This document shows positions 6,939 through 15,613 of a stretch of 64,000 nucleotides of DNA, in pieces. The notes under the pieces are model-generated. The model did no database searches. It had not been told where the DNA came from and saw only the letters and a program-made list of their open reading frames with translations. The first letter of the stretch is position 1. The number at the start of each line of letters is the position of its first letter. The translations under genes were made by a program, and so were the position numbers. This DNA is from Desulfobacteraceae bacterium (GTDB lineage: Bacteria > Desulfobacterota > Desulfobacteria > Desulfobacterales > Desulfosarcinaceae), in the NCBI GenBank assembly GCA_027068085.1, contig JAMOUQ010000047.1, positions 25,334 through 89,333 on the forward strand. Direction: 5' to 3'.

Positions 6939-9302
6939 ATGACACCACGGGTTGCCAAGCTGCGCCAAGAAAGCCTTGCCGCCGTACCGAGCATCTGCGC
7001 CGAGCGGGCCGGGCTGGTCACAGAATTCTATCAAAGCGGGCGCGCCGCCGGTGAATCGGTCCCTGTCCAGCGGGCCCTGGCCTTCAAGTATATAATGGAA
7101 AACAAGGAGCTCTACCTGGGTGAAGGAGAACTGATCGTGGGCGAAAGGGGCCCGGCCCCCAAGGCCACTTCCACCTATCCCGAGGTCTGCCTTCACAGCG
7201 AGCAGGACCTTGAGATCCTCCACCGGCGGCCCAAGGTTCCCTTCAGGGTGGACCAGGCCACCTTCGAGACCTACAGGCAGACGATCATCCCGTACTGGAA
7301 GGGCAGGACCATCCGCGAAAAGATCTTCGCCAACATGGAAAAGCCCTGGCTCGAAGCCTACCGGGCCGGGATTTTCACCGAGTTCCAGGAACAGCGCGCA
7401 CCGGGCCACACCGCCATGGGGGACAAGATCTGCCACCTGGGCATGGAAGACCTCAAAAAACAGATTCACCAGGCACGCCGGAGACTCGATTTCATCAACG
7501 ATCCCCGGGCCCTGGAAAAGCTCGACCAGCTGCGGGCCATGCAGATCGCAGCCGATGCCATCATGGCCTATGCCGGCCGCTACGCCGACCTGCTGGCCAG
7601 GGCCGCTGCCGCCGAAAAGGACCCGTACCGCAGGGCCGAGCTGGAAGAAATGGAACGGATCTGCCGCAAGGTTCCGGCCCGGGCACCGGAAACCTTCTGG
7701 GAGGCCCTCCAGTATTACTGGTTCGTCCACGTGGGGGTCATCACCGAGCTCAACCCCTGGGACGCCTTCAACCCCGGCCGGCTCGACCGGCACCTGGAGC
7801 CGTTTTACCGCCGCCAGATCGAAGAAGGCACCTTATCGCCCGACCGGGCCCGGGAGCTGCTCGGCTGCTTCTGGATAAAGTTCAACAACCATCCTGCCCC
7901 GCCCAAGGTGGGGGTGACGGCCAAAGAGAGCAACACCTACGTCGATTTTGCCCTCATCAACCTGGGAGGTGTGGACCGCAACAACCAGGACGCGGTAAAC
8001 GAGGTCACCTATCTCCTGCTGGACGTGATCGAAGAGATGCGCCTGCTGCAGCCTTCCTCCATGGTCCAGGTCAGCAAGAAGAACCCGGACCGCTTCCTTT
8101 ACCGGGCCCTGGAAATCGTCCGCACCGGTTTCGGCCAGCCCTCCATCTTCAACACCGATGCCATCGTCCAGGAACTGGTCCGCCAGGGAAAAAACATCGA
8201 GGACGCCCGGGACGGGGGAGCCAGCGGATGCGTCGAAGCCGGTGCCTTCGGCAGGGAAGCCTACTTTCTGACCGGATACTTCAACCTGCCCAAGGTGCTC
8301 GAGATCACCCTGAACAACGGGGTGGACCCGCGCACGGGGCGCAGGATCGGCATTGCCGGCGGCGACCCTGCAAAATGGAAAAATTTCCAGGACCTGATGG
8401 CGGCCTTCAAGGCTCAGTTGCAGTATTTCGTGGACATCAAGATCCGCGGCAACAACATCATCGAAAGGATCATCGCCGGCAACATGCCGGCCCCCTTCCT
8501 CTCCCTGCTGATCGACGACTGCATCGAAAACGGCCGGGACTACAACGCCGGCGGGGCCCGCTACAACACCTCCTACATCCAGGGGGTCGGCCTGGGCAGC
8601 ATCACCGATGCCCTGGCTGCCATCGGCCACCACGTCTTCGACCGCAAGACCTTCACCATGGAAACCCTGCTGGAGGCCCTGGCCCATGACTTCCAAGGCT
8701 TCCGGGACCTGCATCACCAGCTGGTCCACGACAGCCCCAAGTACGGCAACGACGACGATTACGCCGACGACATCTGCCGGGAGGTCTTCGAGGCCTTTTT
8801 CGCGGCCGTGGACTCAAAGCCCAACACCCGCGGCGGGGTTCACCGGATCAACCTGCTGCCCACCACCTGCCACGTCTACTTCGGCAGCGTCATCGGGGCC
8901 ACGGCCGACGGCCGCAGGGCCGGCCGGCCACTTTCCGAGGGCATCTCCCCGGTCCAGGGCGCAGACCGCAACGGTCCCACGGCGGTCCTCAAGTCGGCCT
9001 CCAAGATAGACCACCTGCGCACCGGAGGCACCTTGCTCAACCAGAAATTCCTGCCCCAGGTGCTGGCCGGCAAGCAGGGCCTGAGCAAGCTGCTGCGCCT
9101 TGTCCGCTCCTATTTCAGGCTCGACGGCCACCACGTCCAGTTCAACGTGGTCGACGGCCAAATGCTGCGCCGGGCCCAGAAGAACCCCGACCGGTACCGG
9201 GACCTGATCGTGAGGGTGGCGGGCTACAGTGATTATTTCGTTGACTTGACACCCGAACTGCAGGAAGAGATCATCAGGCGTACCGAGCACGGCCAACTCT
9301 GA
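6939..9302 (+). CDS. hypD: glycyl radical enzyme, probable trans-4-hydroxy-L-proline dehydratase
   Basis: A 787-residue glycyl radical enzyme of the PFL/diol-dehydratase family. The thiyl-radical cysteine is C431 in SGCVEAG, with the base glutamate at E433. The radical glycine is G762 in RVAGYSDYF, near the C-terminus. From memory it aligns along its whole length with Clostridioides HypD, including FTEFQEQRAPGHT, WDAFNPGRLD and LLPTTCHVYFG. HypD converts trans-4-hydroxy-L-proline to pyrroline-5-carboxylate. The start at 6939 has GGAGG 6 bp before it. Alternatives within the family are HplG (a hydroxy-D-proline C-N lyase) or another dehydratase. The neighbours favour hydroxyproline. No proC or ortAB is present in the window to settle the product. 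Confidence 0.85.
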   Translation: MTPRVAKLRQESLAAVPSICAERAGLVTEFYQSGRAAGESVPVQRALAFKYIMENKELYLGEGELIVGERGPAPKATSTYPEVCLHSEQDLEILHRRPKVPFRVDQATFETYRQTIIPYWKGRTIREKIFANMEKPWLEAYRAGIFTEFQEQRAPGHTAMGDKICHLGMEDLKKQIHQARRRLDFINDPRALEKLDQLRAMQIAADAIMAYAGRYADLLARAAAAEKDPYRRAELEEMERICRKVPARAPETFWEALQYYWFVHVGVITELNPWDAFNPGRLDRHLEPFYRRQIEEGTLSPDRARELLGCFWIKFNNHPAPPKVGVTAKESNTYVDFALINLGGVDRNNQDAVNEVTYLLLDVIEEMRLLQPSSMVQVSKKNPDRFLYRALEIVRTGFGQPSIFNTDAIVQELVRQGKNIEDARDGGASGCVEAGAFGREAYFLTGYFNLPKVLEITLNNGVDPRTGRRIGIAGGDPAKWKNFQDLMAAFKAQLQYFVDIKIRGNNIIERIIAGNMPAPFLSLLIDDCIENGRDYNAGGARYNTSYIQGVGLGSITDALAAIGHHVFDRKTFTMETLLEALAHDFQGFRDLHHQLVHDSPKYGNDDDYADDICREVFEAFFAAVDSKPNTRGGVHRINLLPTTCHVYFGSVIGATADGRRAGRPLSEGISPVQGADRNGPTAVLKSASKIDHLRTGGTLLNQKFLPQVLAGKQGLSKLLRLVRSYFRLDGHHVQFNVVDGQMLRRAQKNPDRYRDLIVRVAGYSDYFVDLTPELQEEIIRRTEHGQL

Positions 9303-9319
9303 GAACGGATCCTGACACA

Positions 9320-10024
9320 ATGGTCTTTGAAGCCATCCGCAAAAGCACCGCCCCGGAGATGGTGGCCCGCCAGATCCTGGACAAGATCACCGGCGGCCAG
9401 CTCAAACCGGGCCAGCGCCTGCCATCCCAGAGGGAGCTGGCCCAGGCCCTGTCGGTGGGACGCTCTTCAGTCCGCGAGGCCATCAATGCCCTGGTGGTCA
9501 TGGGTTACCTGCGGGTAAAACACGGGCAGGGGACCTTCGTCTGCCTCAACCTGCCAGATTCCGACGATGCCGTAAAAAAGCTGGGCTCGGCCCTGGAAAC
9601 CGGCAGCCTGCTGGACCTGATGGAGGTCCGCCGGCTGCTGGAGTGCAAGTCGGCCGCCCTGGCCGCTGAAAGGGCCGACCGGCAGCAGATCGAACGCCTG
9701 GAGGCCATCCTGGAGGCCATGGGAAAAGCCACCGGCGACTACCAGGGGTTCCTGGAGGCCGACCTGGCCTTTCATTCGGCCCTGGCCGAGGCCTCGGGCA
9801 ACTCCATCATCTGCGAGATGATGAAGCTGATCACCAAGAAGGTGAGCCGGCAGCATGCCCGCCTGCGGACCGGACGCCTGTCGCCGGAGTACCGCCGGCT
9901 CTCCATTGAAACGGCCGCTGAAGTGGTCGCGGCCATCGCCGCCGGAGATTCCCGGCAGGCCCGGCTGGAAATGGAAAAACACCTGAGCCTGATCGATGAC
10001 CAGCTCAAAGAGATAGTGCCTTGA
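9320..10024 (+). CDS. FadR-family GntR transcriptional regulator
   Basis: A 234-residue protein with an N-terminal winged helix (about 10-78; LPSQRELAQALSVGRSSVREA is the recognition region) and a C-terminal all-helical FCD ligand domain (about 90-225). The FCD domain has the usual metal-site pattern of D and H residues (LAFHSALAEASGN). It starts 17 bp after hypD and is followed at 15 bp by the reductase gene, so it is inside the operon it probably controls. The ligand could be a hydroxyproline or a pyrroline carboxylate. An inverted repeat upstream of the operon promoter is a candidate binding site. Confidence 0.9.
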   Translation: MVFEAIRKSTAPEMVARQILDKITGGQLKPGQRLPSQRELAQALSVGRSSVREAINALVVMGYLRVKHGQGTFVCLNLPDSDDAVKKLGSALETGSLLDLMEVRRLLECKSAALAAERADRQQIERLEAILEAMGKATGDYQGFLEADLAFHSALAEASGNSIICEMMKLITKKVSRQHARLRTGRLSPEYRRLSIETAAEVVAAIAAGDSRQARLEMEKHLSLIDDQLKEIVP

Positions 10025-10039
10025 CAAGGAGCTAGCAGC

Positions 10040-10999
10040 ATGCGGATCCGCGTTTTGACAGCCAATGACGTCGGCCGCTGTCTTTCCATGCAACAGGCCA
10101 TCGAGGCCATGGGCTCGGCCTTCGGCCAGTACTCGGCCGGCAAGGCCACCGTTCCCCTGCGCACCAGGCTCAATACCGACAAGGGGGTCAGCCTGGTGAT
10201 GCCGGCCTTCCTGCATGCCACAAAAGAGATGGCGGTGAAAATCGTGTCGGTCTACGAGCAGAATCCTTCCCGCGGCCTGCCGACCATAAGCGCCATGGTC
10301 CTGGTCCTGGATGCGGAAACAGGCTTTCCGGTGGCCCTGATCAACGGCGAAAGCCTTACCGCCCTGCGCACCGGGGCTGCCGGCGGCCTGGCGGCCGAGC
10401 TTCTCAGCCGGCCGGACAGCCGCACCCTGGCCCTTTTCGGCGCCGGGGTCCAGGCAGGGTCCCAGCTGGAAGCGGTCCTGGAGGTACGGGCCATCGAAAA
10501 GGTCATCGTGGTCGATCCCAACATCGAGGCGGCCCGCCGGCTGGCGGACCTGGCGGCCCAACGGGCAAATGCGCCGCAAGTGGAAATAGAAACCGATGCC
10601 GACCGGGCCGCAGCGGCGGCCGACATAATCGCAGCCGCCACCACCGCCACCACCCCCCTGTTCGACGGCGAGGCGGTCAGGCCGGGCACCCACATAACCG
10701 GCATCGGTTCCTTTACCCCCGAAATGCAGGAGATCGACGCCCGGGTGGTACGCAAGGCCCTGGTGGTGGCCGACTCGCGCCAAGCCTGCCTGGCAGAAGC
10801 AGGTGACATCATCGCCGCCGGCGTGCAGATAGACGCCGAAATCGGAGAGATCGTAAACGGCAGCCATCCCGGCCGCACCAGCCGGTCCCAGATAACCTTT
10901 TTCAAGTCGGTGGGCCTGGCTGCCCAGGATGCGGCCGCGGCCGTGGCCATCCTGCGCAACGCCGAAAGGCAAGACATAGGCCGGGTCATCGAGGTATAG
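10040..10999 (+). CDS. ornithine cyclodeaminase/mu-crystallin family, probable pyrroline-2-carboxylate reductase
   Basis: A 319-residue member of the ornithine cyclodeaminase/mu-crystallin family with a Rossmann fold. The NAD(P)-binding loop is ALFGAGVQAGSQ at about 132-143, after the typical ALRTGAAGG motif. Members that sit beside trans-3-hydroxyproline dehydratase genes are known to reduce delta1-pyrroline-2-carboxylate to L-proline (LhpI type). The next gene is such a dehydratase, so this role is preferred over true ornithine cyclodeaminase. AAGGAG is placed 8 bp before the ATG. The cofactor preference cannot be read from the sequence. Confidence 0.85.
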   Translation: MRIRVLTANDVGRCLSMQQAIEAMGSAFGQYSAGKATVPLRTRLNTDKGVSLVMPAFLHATKEMAVKIVSVYEQNPSRGLPTISAMVLVLDAETGFPVALINGESLTALRTGAAGGLAAELLSRPDSRTLALFGAGVQAGSQLEAVLEVRAIEKVIVVDPNIEAARRLADLAAQRANAPQVEIETDADRAAAAADIIAAATTATTPLFDGEAVRPGTHITGIGSFTPEMQEIDARVVRKALVVADSRQACLAEAGDIIAAGVQIDAEIGEIVNGSHPGRTSRSQITFFKSVGLAAQDAAAAVAILRNAERQDIGRVIEV

Positions 11000-11029
11000 A
11001 ACCACTTCAACCATTTCAGGGCGACGACC

Positions 11030-12079
11030 ATGCAGACAGACTTTCTCCAATCCCTGGCCGGCTGGCAGCCGCCCGATAGCTGGCGGCAGGTAACCACCAT
11101 CGACTGCCACACCGCCGGAGAGCCGTTCCGGGTGATAACCGGCGGCCTGCCCCCTTTGAAGGGCGCAACCATACTGGAGCGCCGGCGCTGGTTCCGGGAA
11201 AATCACGACCGGCTCCGGACAATGCTGATGTGGGAACCCAGGGGCCATGCCGACATGTACGGCTGCATCGTCACCGAACCGGTCAGCCGGCAGGCCGACC
11301 TGGGAGTCCTTTTCCTGCACAACGAGGGCTACAGCACCATGTGCGGCCACGGTATCATCGGCCTGGTGACCGTGGTCCTGGAAACCGGGATGCTGCCCAT
11401 GCAGGAACCCGAGACCTGCGTGCGGATCGACACCCCGGCCGGCCTGGTAACCGCCTGGGGCCGTTGCCGCAACGGCCGGGTAACCAGTGTCCGCTTCCAC
11501 AACGTGGCCTCCTTTGCCCCGGCCCTTGACCGGTCGGTCCAGGTTCCGGGTCTGGGCAAGGTGGACTACGACCTGGCATTCGGGGGCGCCTTCTACGCCT
11601 TCGTGGATGCCGGCCGGCTGGGACTGGACACGGGTCCCGCCGGTTTCGGCGAGCTCATCCGCCAGGGCATGGCCATCAAGCGCGCCATAATGGAAAGCAC
11701 CACCATCGAGCATCCCCTGGAACCGGACCTTGGTTTTCTCTACGGCACCATTTTCACTTCGGCCCGGGCAGGCGGCCAAATCCACAGCCGGCACGTCTGC
11801 ATTTTCGCCGAAGGCGAGGTGGACCGCAGTCCCACCGGCACCGGGGTCAGCGCCAGGCTGGCGATTCTCCATCGCCGGGGCCGGCTGGACAGGGAAGAGG
11901 AAATCGTCATCGAAAGTATAATCGGCACGCGCTTCAGGGGAAAAATCGTTGCAACCACCACCTGCGGGCGGTATGAAGCAATAATTCCTGAAATCGAGGG
12001 CTCGGCCCATATAACCGGGGTCCACCGCTTCGTTGTCGATCCTGAAGATCCCCTGGCCCGGGGTTTCATCCTGCGATAA
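11030..12079 (+). CDS. proline racemase family, probable trans-3-hydroxy-L-proline dehydratase
   Basis: A 349-residue proline racemase superfamily protein. Racemases and 4-hydroxyproline epimerases use two catalytic cysteines. Here the first is kept (C105 in MCGHG), but the second position is threonine (T269 in DRSPTGTG). A Cys/Thr pair is the hallmark of trans-3-hydroxy-L-proline dehydratase (as in human L3HYPDH), which yields delta1-pyrroline-2-carboxylate. The preceding gene should reduce that product to L-proline. The operon would thus handle both the 3-hydroxy and 4-hydroxy isomers. Confidence 0.88.
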   Translation: MQTDFLQSLAGWQPPDSWRQVTTIDCHTAGEPFRVITGGLPPLKGATILERRRWFRENHDRLRTMLMWEPRGHADMYGCIVTEPVSRQADLGVLFLHNEGYSTMCGHGIIGLVTVVLETGMLPMQEPETCVRIDTPAGLVTAWGRCRNGRVTSVRFHNVASFAPALDRSVQVPGLGKVDYDLAFGGAFYAFVDAGRLGLDTGPAGFGELIRQGMAIKRAIMESTTIEHPLEPDLGFLYGTIFTSARAGGQIHSRHVCIFAEGEVDRSPTGTGVSARLAILHRRGRLDREEEIVIESIIGTRFRGKIVATTTCGRYEAIIPEIEGSAHITGVHRFVVDPEDPLARGFILR

Positions 12080-12098
12080 CCGCTACCCAGAGGGACAA

Positions 12099-13373
12099 AT
12101 GCCAATTCCGGCCACAATCCGAGTGCTGGCGGTCTTTGCCCTGATCCTGGTTACCATCAAACGTCTTTCCCTGGGCAGTTCCTTCGCCCTGGGAGCGGCC
12201 CTGCTGGGACTGTTTTTCGGCATGACCCCGGCAGACCTCGTCCTGTCCATGGCCCGTGCCCTGGTCCATCCCAAGACCCTGGCCCTGTCGGTGGTGGTGA
12301 GCCTGATCCTGATCCTGTCGCGCAGCATGGAAGCCACCGGCCGGATGGACCGCCTCCTGGAAGGTTTCAAGGGCCTGGTGGCCAGCCCCTTTCTCAACCT
12401 GGCCATCTTCCCGGCCCTGATCGGCCTGCTGCCCATGCCCGGAGGTGCGGTCTTCTCGGCTCCCATGGTCAAGAACATCGGCCACAACCGGGGCCTGAAC
12501 CAGGATCAGCTGAGCTTTCTCAACTACTGGTTCCGGCACATCTGGGAATACTGGTGGCCGCTTTACCCCGGGGTCCTGCTGGCCACCACCCTGGCCGCCA
12601 GGAACCTGTGGTCCTACGTCTGGCTGATGTTGCCCCTGACCCCGGTTGCCATCGCCGCCGGCCGGTTTTTGATCCGCCGGGCCGACATCACCGAACACTC
12701 CCGGCAACCGCGACAAGCCTCCAGGCCCGGGCCGGCTCCCTTTGTCAGGGAGCTTGCTCCCATCGCCATCGTAATCGTGGGCGGGCTTACGGCCGGTTTT
12801 CTGCTTTCACCGCTGGCGGCCGGAATCGCCAAGGAACTGGGGCTGATTCTTGCCCTGGTGGTGGCCATCGGCCTGGTCTGGCACACCGGAAAACTTACCG
12901 GGGCCAGGCGGCTGAAGATGGCCGCCAACAAGAAACTGCTCGGCATGTATTTCATGGTTTCGGCCGTCCTGATCTTCCAGGCCATCCTACAGGACAGCAC
13001 GGCCGTCAACCAGATCAGCGCCGAGCTGATCCGCTGGCACATTCCCCTGGTGCCCGTCTGCATCATCCTGCCCATGCTGGTGGGGGTCGTCTCCGGAATC
13101 ACCATCGCCTTCGTGGGCACCACCTTTCCGGTCATCTTCGCCCTGCTGGGTGCCGGCGGCCAGCAGGAACACTTCAACGCCTTCCTGATGCTGGCCATGA
13201 CCTCCGGATTTGCCGGAGTCCTGGTTTCCCCCCTGCACCTGTGCCTGCTGCTGTCCAATGCCTTTTTCAGGGCATCCCACGCTGCCGTTTTCCGCCTGAT
13301 AGTCCCGGCGGCGGCAATCCTGCTTGCCGCCGCCCTGGTTTATTTCGCCATCCTGTATTATATTGGGTCATAA
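12099..13373 (+). CDS. DUF401 family membrane protein, probable transporter of the hydroxyproline operon
   Basis: A 424-residue polytopic membrane protein with about ten to twelve hydrophobic segments. The motifs LPMPGGAVFSAPMV and WRHIWEYWWP-like FRHIWEYWWPLYPG are typical of the DUF401 family, distant relatives of the ion transporter superfamily. No substrate is established for the family. Its position, 19 bp after the dehydratase and last of the catabolic genes, suggests uptake of hydroxyproline or a related imino acid. The ATG at 12099 has AGAGGG 6 bp before it; an ATG upstream at 12033 would run into the preceding gene. Confidence 0.8.
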   Translation: MPIPATIRVLAVFALILVTIKRLSLGSSFALGAALLGLFFGMTPADLVLSMARALVHPKTLALSVVVSLILILSRSMEATGRMDRLLEGFKGLVASPFLNLAIFPALIGLLPMPGGAVFSAPMVKNIGHNRGLNQDQLSFLNYWFRHIWEYWWPLYPGVLLATTLAARNLWSYVWLMLPLTPVAIAAGRFLIRRADITEHSRQPRQASRPGPAPFVRELAPIAIVIVGGLTAGFLLSPLAAGIAKELGLILALVVAIGLVWHTGKLTGARRLKMAANKKLLGMYFMVSAVLIFQAILQDSTAVNQISAELIRWHIPLVPVCIILPMLVGVVSGITIAFVGTTFPVIFALLGAGGQQEHFNAFLMLAMTSGFAGVLVSPLHLCLLLSNAFFRASHAAVFRLIVPAAAILLAAALVYFAILYYIGS

Positions 13374-13404
13374 CTTTCTCCGGACCAACAGAAGGAGGCA
13401 GTCC

Positions 13405-13626
13405 ATGACCGTCCACAAGGTAGCCGTTTTCAAGCCTTATCCCTTTTCCGTCGGCCAGAAAATCAACATCGATGCCGGACCCCGCAAGGGAGACTGGGAA
13501 GTGGTGGCGGTTGACGACAAAAAGGTCACCCTGCGCTGCCCCATCTCAGGAAAGCAATTTGCCTGGACCCGCTTCTGTTACCTGGTGGAAGAAAAAGAAC
13601 AGGCTGTCTGGCCCGGCCCTGAATAG
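13405..13626 (+). CDS. small conserved protein of unknown function
   Basis: A 73-residue soluble protein preceded by a strong GAAGGAGG ribosome binding site 6 bp before the ATG. It looks beta-rich. The centre (GQKINIDAGPRKGDWEVVAV) reads like a small SH3- or Tudor-like barrel, and there are two cysteines (CPISGK, FCYLVEE). I do not recognise a family. It sits between the hydroxyproline operon and the NAD-salvage pair and may be cotranscribed with either. Confidence 0.75.
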   Translation: MTVHKVAVFKPYPFSVGQKINIDAGPRKGDWEVVAVDDKKVTLRCPISGKQFAWTRFCYLVEEKEQAVWPGPE

Positions 13627-13682
13627 GATTTGCCGCCGGGCGGGGCAGCCTGGTAAACCTGCGCTAAAGGGGGTAGAGGAAA

Positions 13683-14204
13683 ATGTCCAAAAACGCCCTG
13701 ATCATCGTGGACATGCTCAACGACTTCATCCGGCCCGAAGGAGCCCTTTACTGCGGCCCCGCGGCCGAGGCTATCGTTCCTTTCATCGCCGAGCGCCTGG
13801 AGCACTACCGCAACAGCAGCCAGGCGGTGATCTTCCTGAAGGATTCGCACCAGCCAAACGACCTGGAGTTCGACAAGTTTCCCCGCCACTGCGTGGCCGG
13901 AACCTGGGGCGGCCGGATAATCGACGAGCTTACTCCCGGACCGGGCGAAACCGTGATCGCCAAGAACCGTTACAGCGGCTTTTTCAACACCAACCTGGCC
14001 AAAGTATTACGCCGGCTGAGCCCGGAACTGGTTGAGGTGGTGGGGGTCTGCACCTCCATCTGCGTCATGGACACCGTCGGCGGCCTGGCCAACCGCGATT
14101 ACCGGATCCTGGTGCCCCGCCGGGGGGTTGCCGACTTCGACCGGCAGTTTCATGAATTCGCCCTCAAGCGGATGCAGCAATTATATGGAGCCAAGATTCA
14201 ATGA
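13683..14204 (+). CDS. pncA: isochorismatase-family hydrolase, probable nicotinamidase
   Basis: A 173-residue cysteine hydrolase of the isochorismatase superfamily. The catalytic triad is visible: D10 in IIVDMLNDF, the lysine in IAKNRYSGF, and nucleophile C127 in VCTSICVMDT. Metal-binding D and H residues follow in KDSHQPND. The stop overlaps the start of a nicotinate phosphoribosyltransferase by ATGA, which makes nicotinamide to nicotinate conversion in NAD salvage the best assignment. It is slightly shorter than Escherichia PncA. Confidence 0.87.
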   Translation: MSKNALIIVDMLNDFIRPEGALYCGPAAEAIVPFIAERLEHYRNSSQAVIFLKDSHQPNDLEFDKFPRHCVAGTWGGRIIDELTPGPGETVIAKNRYSGFFNTNLAKVLRRLSPELVEVVGVCTSICVMDTVGGLANRDYRILVPRRGVADFDRQFHEFALKRMQQLYGAKIQ

Positions 14205-15541
14205 AGCCCGAGGAACACGCCGGCCCGCTCTTTACCGACCTGTACGAACTGACCATGGCGGCGGCATACTTTACCCGGGGCCTGGATGAAGAAGCAACCT
14301 TTTCTCTCTATATCCGGCCCCACCAGCGGCGCACGTACTTCGTTGCCGCCGGCCTGGAACAGGCCCTGCAATACCTGGCCGGCTGGCGATTTTCAGGCAG
14401 CGACCTGGACTACCTGCGCCGGCTGAACCTTTTCACGCCTGATTTCCTGGCTTACCTGGAAAACCTGAAATTCCGCGGCAAGGTCCGGGCCATGGCCGAA
14501 GGGACCATCTTCTTTGCCGACGAACCGGTCCTGGAACTGACAGCGCCCATAATCCAGGCCCAGCTGCTGGAAACCTGCCTGATCAACACCGTTGGGATGG
14601 CCACCATGATCGCCACCAAGGCCGCCCGCTGCGTTCACGCCGCCCGGGGGAAAACCGTGGTCGATTTTTCCCTGCGCCGGACCCAGGGCGCCAGCGCCGG
14701 CATGACCGTGGCCCGCAGCTCGTACCTGGCCGGCTTTGCCGCCACCAGCAACGTCCTGGCCGGCAAGCTGCTGGGCATCCCTGTCTCCGGCACCATGGCC
14801 CATTCCTACGTGCTGGCATTTGAAAACGAAATCGACGCCTTCCGGGCCTACGCCCGTACCTTTCCCCAAAACACGGTCCTGCTGATAGACACCTACGACA
14901 CCATCTCCGGTGCGCGCAACGCCATCACCGTGGCCCGCGAAATGCAGGCCGCAGGCAGGCGCCTGGCCGGAGTCCGCCTGGACAGCGGGGATATGGCCGG
15001 CCTGAGCCGGCAGGTGCGCCGCATGCTGGACGGAGCCGGCATGCAGGATGTGAAAATCTTTGCCAGCAGCGGTTTCGACGAGTTCAAGATCGAGGACCTC
15101 CTCAACAGGGAAGCGGCCATCGACGCCTTCGGTGTGGGCACAAAGATGGGGGTTTCGGCCGACGCACCTTACCTGGACATTGTGTACAAGCTGGTACGCT
15201 ATGCAGACCGCAATGTGCGCAAACTAAGCCCGGCCAAGGCGACTCTGGCTGGAGCGAAACAGGTCTTCCGGAGGCAGGACGAAAGCGGCCGCTTGACAGA
15301 GGACATCATCGCCCTGGACTCGGAGCCGGTTCCATCCGGCGCCCGCGCCCTGCTGGAACCGGTCATGGCCGGCGGGCGCATCACCGTCTGCCTGTCCGGC
15401 CTGGAGACGATCCGCCGTAATTTCCGGGCCGAGTTCGACCGGCTCGATCAACGCTATAAAAAGCTGGAGGGGGCGGCCAGGTTTCCTGTATCCATCAGCC
15501 CCGCCCTGGCAAGGCTCCAGGAGCAGACCGGCCGGCAGTAA
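14201..15541 (+). CDS. pncB: nicotinate phosphoribosyltransferase
   Basis: A 446-residue protein that covers the whole family. It begins with FTDLYELTMAAAYF, the typical N-terminal motif. The phosphohistidine/substrate region DFSLRRTQGASAG and the phosphate-binding GVRLDSGDMAGL and FASSGFDEF motifs are present. It converts nicotinate and PRPP to nicotinate mononucleotide in the cytoplasm. Overlap with pncA shows tight coupling. A hairpin that can act as terminator follows at 15566. Confidence 0.95.
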   Translation: MKPEEHAGPLFTDLYELTMAAAYFTRGLDEEATFSLYIRPHQRRTYFVAAGLEQALQYLAGWRFSGSDLDYLRRLNLFTPDFLAYLENLKFRGKVRAMAEGTIFFADEPVLELTAPIIQAQLLETCLINTVGMATMIATKAARCVHAARGKTVVDFSLRRTQGASAGMTVARSSYLAGFAATSNVLAGKLLGIPVSGTMAHSYVLAFENEIDAFRAYARTFPQNTVLLIDTYDTISGARNAITVAREMQAAGRRLAGVRLDSGDMAGLSRQVRRMLDGAGMQDVKIFASSGFDEFKIEDLLNREAAIDAFGVGTKMGVSADAPYLDIVYKLVRYADRNVRKLSPAKATLAGAKQVFRRQDESGRLTEDIIALDSEPVPSGARALLEPVMAGGRITVCLSGLETIRRNFRAEFDRLDQRYKKLEGAARFPVSISPALARLQEQTGRQ

Positions 15542-15565
15542 CTAACGATACAGACTACAAAAACA

Positions 15566-15593
15566 AACCCCGGACAGACAGACATCCGGGGTT
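15566..15593. terminator. bidirectional terminator between pncB and livF
   Basis: AACCCCGGA/TCCGGGGTT stem of 9 bp with a 10-nt loop. On the minus strand it is followed by a T-rich run (TTTGTTTTTG), so it best serves the liv operon, but it lies between convergent genes and could stop both. Confidence 0.65.
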
Positions 15594-15613
15594 GTGACAC
15601 CAACGGGCGGGAC

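Noticed and set aside
9467..12025. An 852-codon open frame on the minus strand
   Set aside because: It is antisense to the regulator, reductase and dehydratase genes. It is a GC-bias shadow with no family features.
11030..12079. 4-hydroxyproline 2-epimerase or proline racemase
   Set aside because: The second catalytic cysteine is threonine (T269), which fits the trans-3-hydroxyproline dehydratase subgroup.
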